This document shows, in pieces, positions 32,801 to 43,660 of a stretch of DNA of 64,000 nucleotides (position 1 is its first letter; every line of letters begins with the position of its first letter). The DNA comes from Brachionus koreanus (Eukaryota > Rotifera > Eurotatoria > Ploima > Brachionidae). The DNA lies in the NCBI GenBank assembly GCA_016987375.1, contig PJRA01000549.1, forward strand, positions 346,577 through 410,576. The letters run 5' to 3'. A program made the translations under genes and the position numbers. The notes beneath the pieces were generated by a model. It was not told the DNA's origin. It did not search any database and was given only the letters and a program-made list of their open reading frames with translations.

Positions 32801-33246
32801 GTCAACGGCTTGAGCAAATCGTTCAAATATTTGTAGATTTTAAAGTTATTTATTCGCACAATGAGACCGATCAGAAAAGCCTTGAGAGTCACGTGACTGG
32901 CCCGGTCGAACCATTGCTTTAAATTGTTCAGCTGATTGACTATTTGACAAGAGTTGCACTTGCCACAAAAATTAATGAAATTATTGTCGCCATTGAACCT
33001 GTGACATGTGTAGTCAAGGGCCAAATTTATGTTGAAATTGTATGACTTGGTCATTCCGTGCCGATTCCTCGTCCTGTAGCGTACTTTTTTCTCTTTCAAA
33101 ATACTATCTAAAGACTGATTCATATCCGATTTTAGACCTGGTGCTAATTCAACTTGCCGTTGCTCTTTTGGTTCACTCTCACTAATCATAATGTGCTTAA
33201 CGACAAACTGTGTATCAGTGAAGCGGTGCGCTTTCTTTATATTCAA
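26870..33246 (-). CDS. F-box/WD40 repeat protein, FBXW10-like
   Basis: Exons are 33246-32384, 32324-32162, 32024-31582, 31528-31252, 28623-28481 and 28433-26870, in phase, giving 1150 residues. The N-terminal region contains a CGKCNSC cysteine pair and a helical segment (LKQWFDRASHVTLKAFLIGL), resembling the FBXW10/CDRT1 leader. Residues about 288-342 form an F-box (LLPVHLSKSILSSLSKKNLY ... VCKYWCNLI), which would bind Skp1 in an SCF ubiquitin ligase. About 400-690 hold some seven WD40 blades (for example VTGSYDTSIRVWSIENGKCL, SGSGDKTCRVWNL, TGSADGKIRIWSILTGDCLR) for substrate recognition. The last 450 residues are charged and coiled, ending in a conserved-looking FYKQLWTLKSKGIYHGSLL. Intron 3 has a GC donor (AAG|GCAAGT). 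Intron 4 (28624-31251) holds a MITE, a LINE remnant and the assembly gap. Confidence 0.8.
28671..28886. mobile_element. MITE of the CTAGAAAGCCC family, second full copy
   Basis: It begins ACCAGAAAGCCTGGTTAATT and ends CTTTGGGCTTTCTAG, whose reverse complement is CTAGAAAGCCCAAAG. About 216 bases, lying within intron 4 of the FBXW10-like gene. Its left arm (ATTAAAATTTCAAATTTG) matches the copy at 25473 and the partial end at 15771. Confidence 0.6.
29350..30180 (-). mobile_element. Non-LTR retrotransposon RT fragment interrupted by the assembly gap
   Basis: Before the gap the minus strand reads MNLNFSKQACSITPAVNKKL and FSIKRLFFLSTSVKVQFFEK and FILPYFDYCSTLLCYY, the thumb region of LINE ORF2 (F---LPYFDYC is the hallmark). 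After it comes a short tail, NKLKRKVYLFKNISLKLIKN, and then a stop. The N run (29431-29940) falls in the middle, so continuity cannot be judged. It lies in intron 4 of the FBXW10-like gene, in the same orientation. Confidence 0.75.
29431..29940. other. Assembly gap, 510 N
   Basis: A run of N inside a retrotransposon remnant. Repeat collapse is a plausible cause. Confidence 0.99.
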
Positions 33247-36200
33247 GTGTTAAGAAAACAAAATAATTTTTAGTGCTTCATTAATTTGTTAATAAAATTT
33301 AAAGCTTTTTTTTTTTATTTATTTTTTGCTCGACCTAAATGTTAGAAAAATTTTCAAACAATAAAAAGATTAATTAGCTGTATAGATCCTAATCCTTAGA
33401 CACATTTTAAAGCATTTAAAGCACGAAAGATTTGTGACGCGGAAATAGAAAAATGTTTTTTTTTTAGTATTTTTTCAAAGGTATAAAATCTCAACAAAAA
33501 AAATAAACTTTTCTAATGTATGCTCTCTTTGAGATAGGAATTTATTCAAAATTTTAATTTTACTTTCAAATTTTCTAATTATTCAATCAAAATCTGCGAG
33601 CTTAAAAAAATATTGGATTTTTAAAAAATTGTTTTTGAAAAATATCCCGTTTCCATGCCAACAAATATGTATTTTTTTATATATTTTTTTTTTAATTTGA
33701 AAAAAATAAATACTAATTTTAGAGAAAAAAAAATTTAAATGAGTGAAATTATCAACAAAATTAGCCGATTGAGTCTTACGATGACCAATCTAAATAAAAT
33801 TTCAAAATCAAGAATCACAATATTTTGAAATGTCACGAGTTTGTTTGTTAGTTACCGTATTGTTTAAAGATTTAATTAAATTTTAATCATATGAAAAAAA
33901 AAAGTTTTATCTTTGTTTTTTCTTTTCTAATTTGATTTATTAGCTCTTAAAATTTATTTTAAGATTTTCTAGGATCTTGAGACAATTTATTTACGCAATT
34001 GAATCATTAACGTTCAAATTTAAAATTAACTGCCAGCCTTAATGGACCTTAATTTTCAAGATTGCTACTTGTTTAAGTTTGTATATATAATTCATCTTTT
34101 CTAAGTATTCCACTTAAACAAATAGGTAAACTATTAATCTTAATTCTATTGATCCTTAAAACCTCACCAGTTAGTCCGTTTGTCAAATTTTATTCACCTT
34201 TGTCAAACACAAAAAAGTTAATGTTTAAATAATTTTTTTGCTCAAACTAGGTTAAAGACTTTTTTAAAATAGATAAAAAACTAATTAAAAGTTGCTAACT
34301 ATTTCAATTGTTTTTTATCAATTACAGCTGATCAAACAATTTTTAATCATACTTTAAACAGTAAACTTTGAATTTTTTGAATAAATACCAACCCTCATAA
34401 AACACTCATACACTATCTATTAAATCGATATAATACCTCTTTATTTTGTTAAAATTATTTCTTAACAGCAACCAAAAATAAACACATTATTTACTCTTAA
34501 CGAAGAATAAATATTGAGATTTGATTTTATGAAAAAAATTCAATTTCATTTCAAGCTTAATTTAAAAAATCAATGATTTAAAAAATTTTATTATTTTTTT
34601 TTATTTAAAATTGATATTCAATTTTCTTTTTTAAATTTAAAATATATTTTATATCATATAAAATGATCACTTTGGAACAAATTTTTTTTTTAATTTTTTC
34701 ATATAAAAAATAGCGATTTATGATTGATTAGTTTCTTTTTAAATTAGTTAAAAAATCAAAATGGATTTAAGCTTTTAAAAAAAAAAATTTTGTTTTTAAT
34801 CGGTGAAAAAAAAACAAATAAAATTTTTTTTTAAATTATTTAACTATTTGTATTTTTTGTTCAGATCCTCAAACAAGGTGAAAAAAAACAAACTTGTAAA
34901 ACAAAAAATTATCAAAATTGAAAATAATTCTAATCAAAATATATGGGCTCAATTAAATTTAATTTGAAATCTTTAAATCTAGCTTGAAAAGTGAATTCAT
35001 TTATGTTTACAAAATTAGTTCTTAAAATCGGGCATTTACCTTATGTATGATAGAAGATTATTCTGAAGAGAATCACAAAAGTGTTAGAATTTGTTTATTT
35101 TTTTTCTATGTTTAAAAATTACTAAATTACTAAAAATTTTATTAAAAATGAATAAATAAATAATTTCCAAGCTTTAAGAATTTAGGTTGTAGAAAAAAAT
35201 TTAGTCAAGTAATAAATTTTGATAATTAATTAATTTAAAACTGACCCATTCTTTATATATTAGTTTTTAGAAAATTTATTACTCAATTTATTAATTTAAA
35301 ATTCTCATCTCATCTTTAACAAAATCTTTACAAAAGGTAAATGATGCTTTATTGTTATAGATAAATTTATAATTGAATTATTAAAGAATTAGTCAATGTT
35401 TTTATTATCTGCTAAAAGAAATTTAAAAAAAAGAAGTGTCTCTTCAATGATTTAAATCCTTCTATCTTTGTTGTCTACAAAAAACAAGTGCCCGATTTTT
35501 AAATTTAACCAACATCTTATATTCCTCCAGACTCATAAAACTATGAATGGCACTAAGCCTTGACAGTTGGAAACTTGTCTATAAATTTTTCTAATAGACC
35601 AATCCAAGATTTCCATAAAGTTTCTTATTTGAGCCAAATTTTCTTTGATAAAGAGGGCAATTATTTGCAAGTGTATACGGTATAATTGCTTTTCTAAATT
35701 AATAAAAAAAAAACTAACAATAAAAAAGTTTAAATTTGTAAAAAAAATTTTATAGCAAAAAAAGTTTTGTTTCTCAGAGTTATTTAATTTAGTTTAGTGA
35801 ATCACACAAGAACAACCTTGTCATCATCTGGAGACATGATCCCCTTTGAAAATTGAGAATCATCCGTACATTGAACTGATGGAATTGATTGAATTGTCAT
35901 TCAAAATGGTCTTCAACAGCGTATTCTTATGAAAGCATCATCTGTGATCTAATGTCTAACTGTCTTTTGAAGAAGTTCTTTCAGTGGGAATGACAGAATT
36001 TTTCAGTAAATTTCTCTTTCATGCTTTTTTGTCTATCATTAATTTATTGTATTTATTTTTTAAACAATTAATTTTTTGCTTTTCATTTGTGCATAATAAT
36101 TATTGATTAAATTAGCAAAATTATTATTTTTACTCTTAATATTTTTTTAAAAGTATTTTATTAAATATTTAATAACTAAAAATATAAAAAAAAAAATTTT

Positions 36201-36322
36201 TTTTTCAAAATTTCACGATTTTTAAATAAAAAATAATCAAAAAAATAAAATAAAACAAAATTAATACACTAATAAAACAACCGGGTGAATACGGTGCTGG
36301 AAATTAGATTCAACTGTTTGTA
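33247..36322. other. Intergenic, 3 kb
   Basis: AT-rich with no supported gene. The stretch 35800-36000 is less AT-skewed and open in two minus-strand frames for about 30 residues, but no acceptor fits either one convincingly to the upstream PP1-motif gene. Confidence 0.35.
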
Positions 36323-37423
36323 TCATACCTCTGATTCAAGTTTGCCATTATTTAGACGAGTAGTAATCGAAATTTTTTGCATGTTGTTATCATTGTTGAA
36401 CGAGTAGTACAAATTTATCGGATTATTTACATCAATGAAATTACTGGGCACATAATTAGTAACATCATCATATACTTGGCAATAATTAGACGTATTCGAA
36501 TAAATCCTCGGCTCTGCATAGTTTATCACTTTTAAATGACTTGGTCTGTGGCTCAAAAATTGATTATCTGTTTTGCCCTCACTAAAATCAATCAACTGAA
36601 CATTGGCATTGACATAATTGTTCGCATCATTTCTCACAAATTCATTCTTTTGACTAAAATTTATGTGTCCTAAAGGCAAATTTTGAACAAACGGCCTTTC
36701 AGTGGCCATCATCAGAGGATTCATATGGGACACTTTTGACACACGCATATACTTCATCTGGTTGTCCAATTGATTGTTAAGAGTGATCACATTCTCAAGT
36801 TCCAGCCCCAGTGAATCCGCAAAGCGAACAGCTTTTTTTTCGCCCACTGAAGTATCGTTTCGTTTGCGCGGGTTCTGCAAAATCGAGCTGGTCGTAAATA
36901 TGGAAGAATTGCCGTTCGAGGAATTTATATCTGTGCACGGCTTGGACTGACGCTTGAGTCCTTGTAATTTTTTCGATATACGTAGACTAGAAAGGGCACT
37001 GCTTTTACTTTTAGTCAAGTTAATGGACGGTTGTTTAGGCTCTTCCATTTTAGATTTCGATTTGCCTGGGTCATTAGTCAAATTGGGTTGTGACGATTTT
37101 GAGCGTGATTTTTCACTCGAATTGTTGGCTTCGTTTTTTTTCTTTAATTGTTTTAGAGTCTTCAGTGACTGATGGTTTTTGACTGGCTTCTGACTTTCGA
37201 AGTTATCATACCTGCCATTGGCCGAATGAGACCGATTTTTTGTCTCCTGCTTCGGCTCTGGCTGTTTCTCGACTACATCTGAATTGTACAAATTGGGAAA
37301 CGAATTGGACAATCGCTTTAGGTCGTCGTCCAAACTGTACTTTGAGTTATCTTTGACATAATTTCGATAACACAACAAATGAAAGCTATTTTTCAAAAAA
37401 GAATTTTTTATCTTGGCTACCAT
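36323..37423 (-). CDS. Protein with PP1-docking (RVxF) motif, PPP1R3-like N-terminal region
   Basis: A single open frame of 366 residues from the ATG at 37423. It is basic and Ser/Lys-rich in the first half (about 60-190), then contains KKAVRFADSLGLELENVITL at about 200-220. The V-R-F core followed by AD-LGL-L--V is the PP1-binding box of glycogen-targeting subunits (PPP1R3 family), which normally precede a CBM21 carbohydrate-binding domain. No CBM21 is evident in the remaining 150 residues, which are Asn/Tyr-rich. The frame ends ...GKLESEV followed by TGA, but GAG|GTATGA is also a usable splice donor. The gene may therefore be a single-exon PP1 regulator or may continue into an unidentified exon. 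Confidence 0.6.
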   Translation of the reverse strand: MVAKIKNSFLKNSFHLLCYRNYVKDNSKYSLDDDLKRLSNSFPNLYNSDVVEKQPEPKQETKNRSHSANGRYDNFESQKPVKNHQSLKTLKQLKKKNEANNSSEKSRSKSSQPNLTNDPGKSKSKMEEPKQPSINLTKSKSSALSSLRISKKLQGLKRQSKPCTDINSSNGNSSIFTTSSILQNPRKRNDTSVGEKKAVRFADSLGLELENVITLNNQLDNQMKYMRVSKVSHMNPLMMATERPFVQNLPLGHINFSQKNEFVRNDANNYVNANVQLIDFSEGKTDNQFLSHRPSHLKVINYAEPRIYSNTSNYCQVYDDVTNYVPSNFIDVNNPINLYYSFNNDNNMQKISITTRLNNGKLESEV

Positions 37424-40400
37424 TGCTCTCCTCTTTTCAAACTTCCTACTCTAGTCATTTGCCATTCTAAATATCTAAATCTAATTGCTAAATATTTTTT
37501 CAATTAAAAATTTTCAACAAGATTAAACGAGGTGTTTTTCTTTTCTAATTGTGTTTTAGATTCGTATTCAAATTTGAACTAAAAAATCATGTTATTAATT
37601 AGTATTGCTTATTTTTTTTCCCAAGAATGAGAGCTTGTTGAGAAAGAAAATATTTCAATTGTATAATATAAAGAGCATTCTGAACAGATTCTCAAAAATC
37701 ACTCATTGATTTGAAAAAAAAATATTTTTCCAATTTTTAAATTTTAAATTTTAACCCATATTCACGCTTCTTAAACGTTTATGCAAATTGGCCCAAACTT
37801 AGTCGCTAGGACTTGAAAAAAAAAGAAAAAAATGAAAAATTGTTTAAACAACCAAATTTTATTTAAAAATAAAATTATTTTTCTCAACCAAAAGTAAAAT
37901 TGTGATCAATTTTTTATTTAAAATGAACAGAAAAAAAAAACAAAAAATAATATTTAGTTTATTTTAGACATTTTGCGCAAGTGATAGAAAGAAAGTTTAG
38001 CATGCAAGCGGAAGCAGCAGCAAATCCGCTTTAATCAAGTCGCGGCTGGCAAAATCAATTATACTGACTTGTTCAAACCCTTAAGGAAATTTTTTTTCTT
38101 ATTTTACTTCAATTTTATCATTATCAAGAAATGAAAATAAATATTTAGAATAAAAAATATTAATTAGTGTCTAAAGCAATTTCATTCATCTAATTTTTTA
38201 TTTATGATTTAATAAATTAAATTAGACAGGCTTATTTTGCATACATTACACAAAATTTAAACAAATTAACCATTTTAAAGTAAACTGCTTTAAAAAGGCT
38301 TTTCAAATTTTAAAAAAAAGTAACAAGTTTACTAAAAAATAACCCATGGGGTTTCTTAATACTAATCTCAATAATTAAAATTGCTTACGGCCTTAAAATT
38401 GAAAGAAAAATTGATAAAATTAATTTTTTCCTAATCTAATTTTTGGCTAATTTTTTGTTTATTTTATTGAGGTCTTAGGGGATATTGTAATGGTTTTGAA
38501 ATAGAGCGTCCCTAGAGATTAGTCAATAAATAAGTAATCGGCAGCTTAAATGATAATTTGAAGTTTTTTTGGCTTTCAAAGACCTGTTTTTATAATTGAG
38601 CCTCTCTAAATTAAAAATAAAATTTTTTTTTAGCCAAGATTAATTTAAACAGACTAAAATGAAAAGAAAAAATTCCATAGAGATAATTAAAAGTTATTTG
38701 CTAAAGTGAGCTCTTTGGCCGAATAAAGATGTTAGAATTGAAAATTTCTAATTTAAGGATAGCAGTTGCTCGCTTTGATGAGATATTTAATTATTTGCTG
38801 CATACTCGTCGAACCATAAATAGCTCCAAATCTGATCGCCAACTCTAAAATAATTATTGTATTTTCTTAAGAAAACACATATATCATTAACCAAACACAC
38901 TTGCTAGTTTAAAGAAAAAAAAATTGTATTTGTACAAAACTAGCAAATAAATAGAGAAAAAATAAAAATGAGTTTTTTTTTGTTTTTTATGGAAATGAGA
39001 TTTTTTAAAGGAAAATTGAATTCATTTGATGAGAGAGCCAAAAAAAAATAAGTAGCGCTTATTTTTTAGAGTTTGGTTTCGGTTTCGATGGTTAATAAAT
39101 CATTTCAGTCCTTAGTCGAATGCAAAAATTAATTCTTTTGCAATATTAATTAGTATTCGATTGCTAATATTATTCTAGCTATGATAAACAAACAAAAAAT
39201 TTATGCAATTACTCAGAATTACCTTTTTTAAAAACACGCTTTAGCTTGCTTAATGATTTTTTAAAATTCCAAATGTTATTTCAATTAATTTATCATTTTC
39301 TTTAATATTTGACAATTGAATTTTTATTTATTTTGCTCTTTTCTATTTCTATTTCTAACTCATATTCTGACCCAGTTAAAGAAAAATAAATAACTGCTGT
39401 GTTTCCGCGGGTAAAAGCACTAAATTGAATAGAAAATATTTCCTATCCGCTCTTGAACCAACTTAGGCAGCTGTCAAATCCTGGCAGAATTTTGCTTGCT
39501 TGCTTGCTTTAAATTACTTGTTGAGTGCAAAGAAAAATAAAACTTAACAAAAATAAAAGATAATTTAATTTTTTTTTCATATTTTCTTTTTATTTTGATA
39601 TAATGTTTAACAAAGAGAAGCCAGGTGCAATACAAAGCATTTTGAAAAAATAGCCTAGAGAACGAAAATAAAATTTAAAAAACAAAATTTCTCAATAGAA
39701 TTATTTCAAGCACCTATTCTCAGTGAAAAATTTAAATTTAGATTTTTTTTTGTTATTTAAAGGTAATGAGATTTTGTATTTGAATTGAATTTAAATTTAC
39801 CTTGTCAAAACTTACGTAAGCACTCAAAAAATGTGTTTGCATTCAATGGTGATGGATCGCTGGCCAGTCAGAGAGAAGCTTCAAATTAGCTCCATTGGAA
39901 TAAATTTGGATTTGACTTTCTTTAACATAAACAGCGAGATTAAGCAATTGATCTATTCAAATAAATCAAAAATTTATACAAATAGTTTTTACTAGCGGGA
40001 TGGAATCTTGCTGCAAAACAGATTATATAAACAAGTAAATTCAAAAAAAAAAACATAAAAGCAACTAGCTTTGAGCAAAATAGTTCTGTTATAAAGATTA
40101 GAGAACAAGAAAGTTGTCTTAAAAGCACTTTTTATGCTATATGATAGATATAGATCTTAATTAAACTTGATATTTTGCTTCTTAAATGTCCACTAAGCAA
40201 TTTAATACACAATTAATCAGTGGAAATGAATCTAAATAATCCCAATAAGTAATTACTTGACAACTTTTACTCTTTGTTACGTAAACTTTAGTGCTTAAAT
40301 TATTTATTTATCAAAATTTGACTAAACAATTAGTAGATATTAATATTTAGTAAAAAGATTTAGCTGATGATTGCCAAGGACTAATTTTTAAAAAAAATTG

Positions 40401-40861
40401 CATAACCATAGCACAAACTTCGTTTAGTCTTTACAAGTCATATTAAATTTGGATTAATTGACTAAAATGGAATTAAAGAATTGTTAAAAGTGAAACATAT
40501 CTATTATAATCATTAATAGGGAAAAACAAAGCATATATTTCTAAAGAAATGGTTTCAAGTTACAAATATTATTTCAAGTTTTCAGTTGTCAGCTAAGATT
40601 TCCTATTATTAACAAAAATCGATTTATTCAAAATTCATAGCCAAAGGCCTGTAAAATGTATTCATAGTTTTCCACTGATTTAAAAAGAAAGAAAGAAAAA
40701 AACGCTAAATCATTATGGTTGAAATAATTTTATTTTAAATTGGCTTATTTTTTTTTGTTTTTTCTTTTGAATAGAAAAAAAAATACATGATAAACTAGTT
40801 GATTTATTTATTTTTTAATCTTTTAATATTAAAATAATTGAATTCTTTTTTTTCTAAATAT
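37424..40861. other. Intergenic, 3.4 kb
   Basis: No gene supported. Two GC-richer patches may be regulatory: 37975-38060 (GCAAGCGGAAGCAGCAGC, then CAAGTCGCGGCTGG) and 39395-39515 (TGTTTCCGCGGG, CAGCTGTCAAATCCTGGCAG and a short GCTT repeat). The rest is AT-rich. Confidence 0.35.
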
Positions 40862-41350
40862 CTAGATGCCGGTTTGAATGGCTCTAACAACGGCTTCGGC
40901 AGTCTCGACGGCAACTTGTGCTTCGGCTTTTTCTACATCCGAGGCGGCCGAGCTCAAAGATCGCTGAGCTTCAGACAATTGTTCTTGTGCAGCTTTCAAG
41001 TCCAATTGCTCGACTGGGAAAGCCTCTTCGGCCAAAACTTGAACACTTGAGTCAGCGTTTACGGCTACTGAGCCTGAGCTGACAAAAAATTTTTTCACTG
41101 CACCCTCGGTCTCTGTCACGGTGACAATGCCTGGTTTCAGTACGGCCAGTGTTGGCACGTGGTTGGCCAAAATACCGAAAGAACCGCTCAGTGAAGGCAC
41201 GTCTACTTGTTTGACGTTTCTGGCCTGGTTGTAAATTACTTGGGCTGGTGAGGCAAACGTGAATGACATTTCCGTTGCCATGCTTCTACTAATTAATCTA
41301 AATTGAGACTGAGCGTTTTTGATGGTCAACAATGGTCGAATAAAGGACAT
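40862..41350 (-). CDS. ATP5F1D: Mitochondrial ATP synthase delta subunit (F1 central stalk)
   Basis: A single exon of 162 residues, close to the usual 168. Residues 1-23 (MSFIRPLLTIKNAQSQFRLI...) are a basic, acid-free mitochondrial presequence. The mature part starts near MATEMSFTFASPAQVIYNQA. The beta-sandwich domain contains QVDVPSLSGSFGILANHVPT, the hallmark of bacterial epsilon/mitochondrial delta, then LKPGIVTVTETEG and KKFFVSSGSVAVNADSSVQV. A two-helix C-terminal domain (LDLKAAQEQLSEAQRSL ... AEAQVAVETAEAVVRAIQ) follows. The subunit joins the rotating central stalk to the c-ring. The gene is divergent from the coiled-coil gene, with 710 bases between the starts. Confidence 0.96.
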   Translation of the reverse strand: MSFIRPLLTIKNAQSQFRLISRSMATEMSFTFASPAQVIYNQARNVKQVDVPSLSGSFGILANHVPTLAVLKPGIVTVTETEGAVKKFFVSSGSVAVNADSSVQVLAEEAFPVEQLDLKAAQEQLSEAQRSLSSAASDVEKAEAQVAVETAEAVVRAIQTGI

Positions 41351-42060
41351 GTTTTGAAATAAAAATTTTGTTTTTTTATTTAAATAAATTAATCTAAAAT
41401 TTTATTATTTTTATTTTTTTTTGGTTGTGTTAATTAAAATTATTTAATTTAAAAAAAAAAAATTCCGAAATTCCAAGCCTAATTTTGTGCAATTTTTCAG
41501 AGTTGTTTTCTAGAATTTACCAAGTACATAAAATAAATAAAGAAATTTAGGTGAAAATTTTAAATTATTTTTTTTTTAGTTTTTAATTTTCAGACGGAAA
41601 TTAATCCCTAATGAGCCCTTTAAGGTAAAATTTGTTTTCTACTAGAAAAAAATGTTTAATCTTACAAACTCAAATTGGTAAAATAAATATCTACCTGTTA
41701 GATTCTACGCATGAAAAAAATATTGCATACGAATTGGAATCAAATACTGAGAGATTTATTTTCAAAGAGAAAAATAAAATTCGGTTGTCGTTGGTGACAT
41801 TTTCATTTTGATGAAAAAATATTTTCTTGCTAATATTTATTTGTTGGAATTATAAAATTCAGAAAATGGAAGCGCTTTGTTTTAAAATGTTTGAGTATTG
41901 TTTTGTTGCTCTGGATAAATGTTTACCAATTTCAAATATTTAGCAGTGTGCTTATCTTATCTAAATCCTAATGGCAAACTATAAAGGGGATAAAAGAAAA
42001 ATTTTCCCTAAATAAAAGTATCTAAAATAATTTTCCTTTAGTTTTTTTCTTTAGAAAAAA

Positions 42061-43455
42061 ATGGTCGATAATAGAGACGAATTCGCCGACCTGGAGTACA
42101 AAATTGGAAATCCGAGGGGAGGCAACATGGGCGATGTGGTCAATCGAAACTCGAACATAAATTTGGGCAAACCTCCGGTAAACAAAGCGGTGCAGTTGAA
42201 GGCCGAGAATTATGACCTGTGGTTCCAGAATGAGCGCCTCATCGAGGAAAACACCAACTTGGGAAGCGAACTGAGCAAATTGCAGGAAAAACATGACAAA
42301 TTGCTTTATTTGGCTCGAAACAGACTTGGCGAAATTAAAAATAGATACACCACTCTGGAACAGGACAATCAGGCCTTGCGTAACGAGCTCGATAAGCTCA
42401 TACGTGAATATGAAAACTCGAAAAAATTAATTGAGGAATATAGAAAATTGGAGGAAAAATTCAAGGTATCCGATCACGATATGAGAATCATGATCGATCA
42501 GTTGACTCGAAACAATGAAGATTTGAAGGGCCAAAACCAAGGTCTAATAAATGAAGTTGAATTATTGAAAGAAAAATATTTTGTGGCCAAGCAAAATTTG
42601 GAAAAAACGATGAGAGAGGGCGCGCTGATTAAAGAGGATCTGACCAAGACTCTTTATTCCAAGGACTCTCTCGAGAAAGAGCTGTCACGTTTGAATTCAA
42701 GAGTGACTGAAACTTCAGCCTCCAGCAAGGCTGCAGAGGACAAAATTGAATTTTTGAGCAATAAAATAAATACAACTAGTGCCGATTTGAGAAAATCAGA
42801 GGCCAATGCTGCCATGTTACACGAGCGCTTCACTCTTCTTAAAGCTGAAAAGGACGCGCTCGAGCTAGACAGCCGCAATAAAATACAGCAAATGTTGACC
42901 AAGCTTAAAGAGCTTCAGACCCAAAATAGAGCTTTTATGGAACAGCTAAAAACTCAGACTAAACAAACAGAGGCTCTAAATGAAGAAAATAAACAGCTAT
43001 TGACTTATATCAATGGATACCGAAGCGAAAATGACTTGTTGGCCAAACAATTGTCACAAGTAAATGCCAAACAAAAGCGTTTAGCTTTGGAATTAGAAAA
43101 ACTAAAGACTACTGATCAATTTCAGCGAAATGAAGAGTCAATCAAAATGAATGAGGCTGTGATTGGCTTGACTAATGAGTTGAATAGTTTGCGCAAAATT
43201 CACAATAATGTTCTAAATGAAAATCAAAAAATAAAAGAAATGTTAATTGAAAAAGATTCTACGCTGAGCAATTTGGGCTACGAAAGACATCAATTGCAAG
43301 ATAGACTGATAAAAAACGAGCATACCATTAATCAATTGGAACGAATGCTTAAAGATAATAATAAGCCTTATATAAACGGATTGCCTTACAATAATGATTC
43401 GGCAGGTCAATTGAACAAAAATTATGAGCCATTAGTTTTGCCAGAAATAAATTAA
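42061..43455 (+). CDS. Long coiled-coil protein, family not recognised
   Basis: A single-exon frame of 464 residues. After a polar leader (1-45), nearly the whole chain (about 46-430) shows heptad patterning rich in Glu, Lys, Leu, Asn and Gln without prolines (for example LEQDNQALRNELDKLIREYE, LEKELSRLNSRVTETSASSK, KLKELQTQNRAFMEQLKTQT). The tail is Asn/Pro-rich and ends LVLPEIN. A strong acceptor (TTTTTTTCTTTAG) ends at about 42054, six bases before the ATG, so the mRNA probably has a spliced leader or a 5' UTR intron. Such proteins are usually cytoskeletal, centrosomal or ciliary; nothing here decides which. The first 250 bases are GC-richer than the rest. Confidence 0.8.
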   Translation: MVDNRDEFADLEYKIGNPRGGNMGDVVNRNSNINLGKPPVNKAVQLKAENYDLWFQNERLIEENTNLGSELSKLQEKHDKLLYLARNRLGEIKNRYTTLEQDNQALRNELDKLIREYENSKKLIEEYRKLEEKFKVSDHDMRIMIDQLTRNNEDLKGQNQGLINEVELLKEKYFVAKQNLEKTMREGALIKEDLTKTLYSKDSLEKELSRLNSRVTETSASSKAAEDKIEFLSNKINTTSADLRKSEANAAMLHERFTLLKAEKDALELDSRNKIQQMLTKLKELQTQNRAFMEQLKTQTKQTEALNEENKQLLTYINGYRSENDLLAKQLSQVNAKQKRLALELEKLKTTDQFQRNEESIKMNEAVIGLTNELNSLRKIHNNVLNENQKIKEMLIEKDSTLSNLGYERHQLQDRLIKNEHTINQLERMLKDNNKPYINGLPYNNDSAGQLNKNYEPLVLPEIN

Positions 43456-43660
43456 ATTCTAAGCTTATTTTTTTATTTAAATTCTGCCATTATCAAAAAA
43501 AAAAAATTATAAAATTTTTTTTCCTCTTTTCTTTTTTTTCCTTAAAGCTGCACTAGTTTTTATTTTAATAAAATAAATTTCTTTAATTGAAAAAAATAAC
43601 CAGAGTTTTAAATCTGGTCCGATAAATAAATTGTTAAAATTGTTTTATATATTTATTTAT

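Noticed and set aside
35800..35960. Possible terminal exon of the PP1-motif gene on the minus strand
   Set aside because: Two frames are open for about 30 residues, but none resembles CBM21 and no acceptor matches the upstream phase convincingly.
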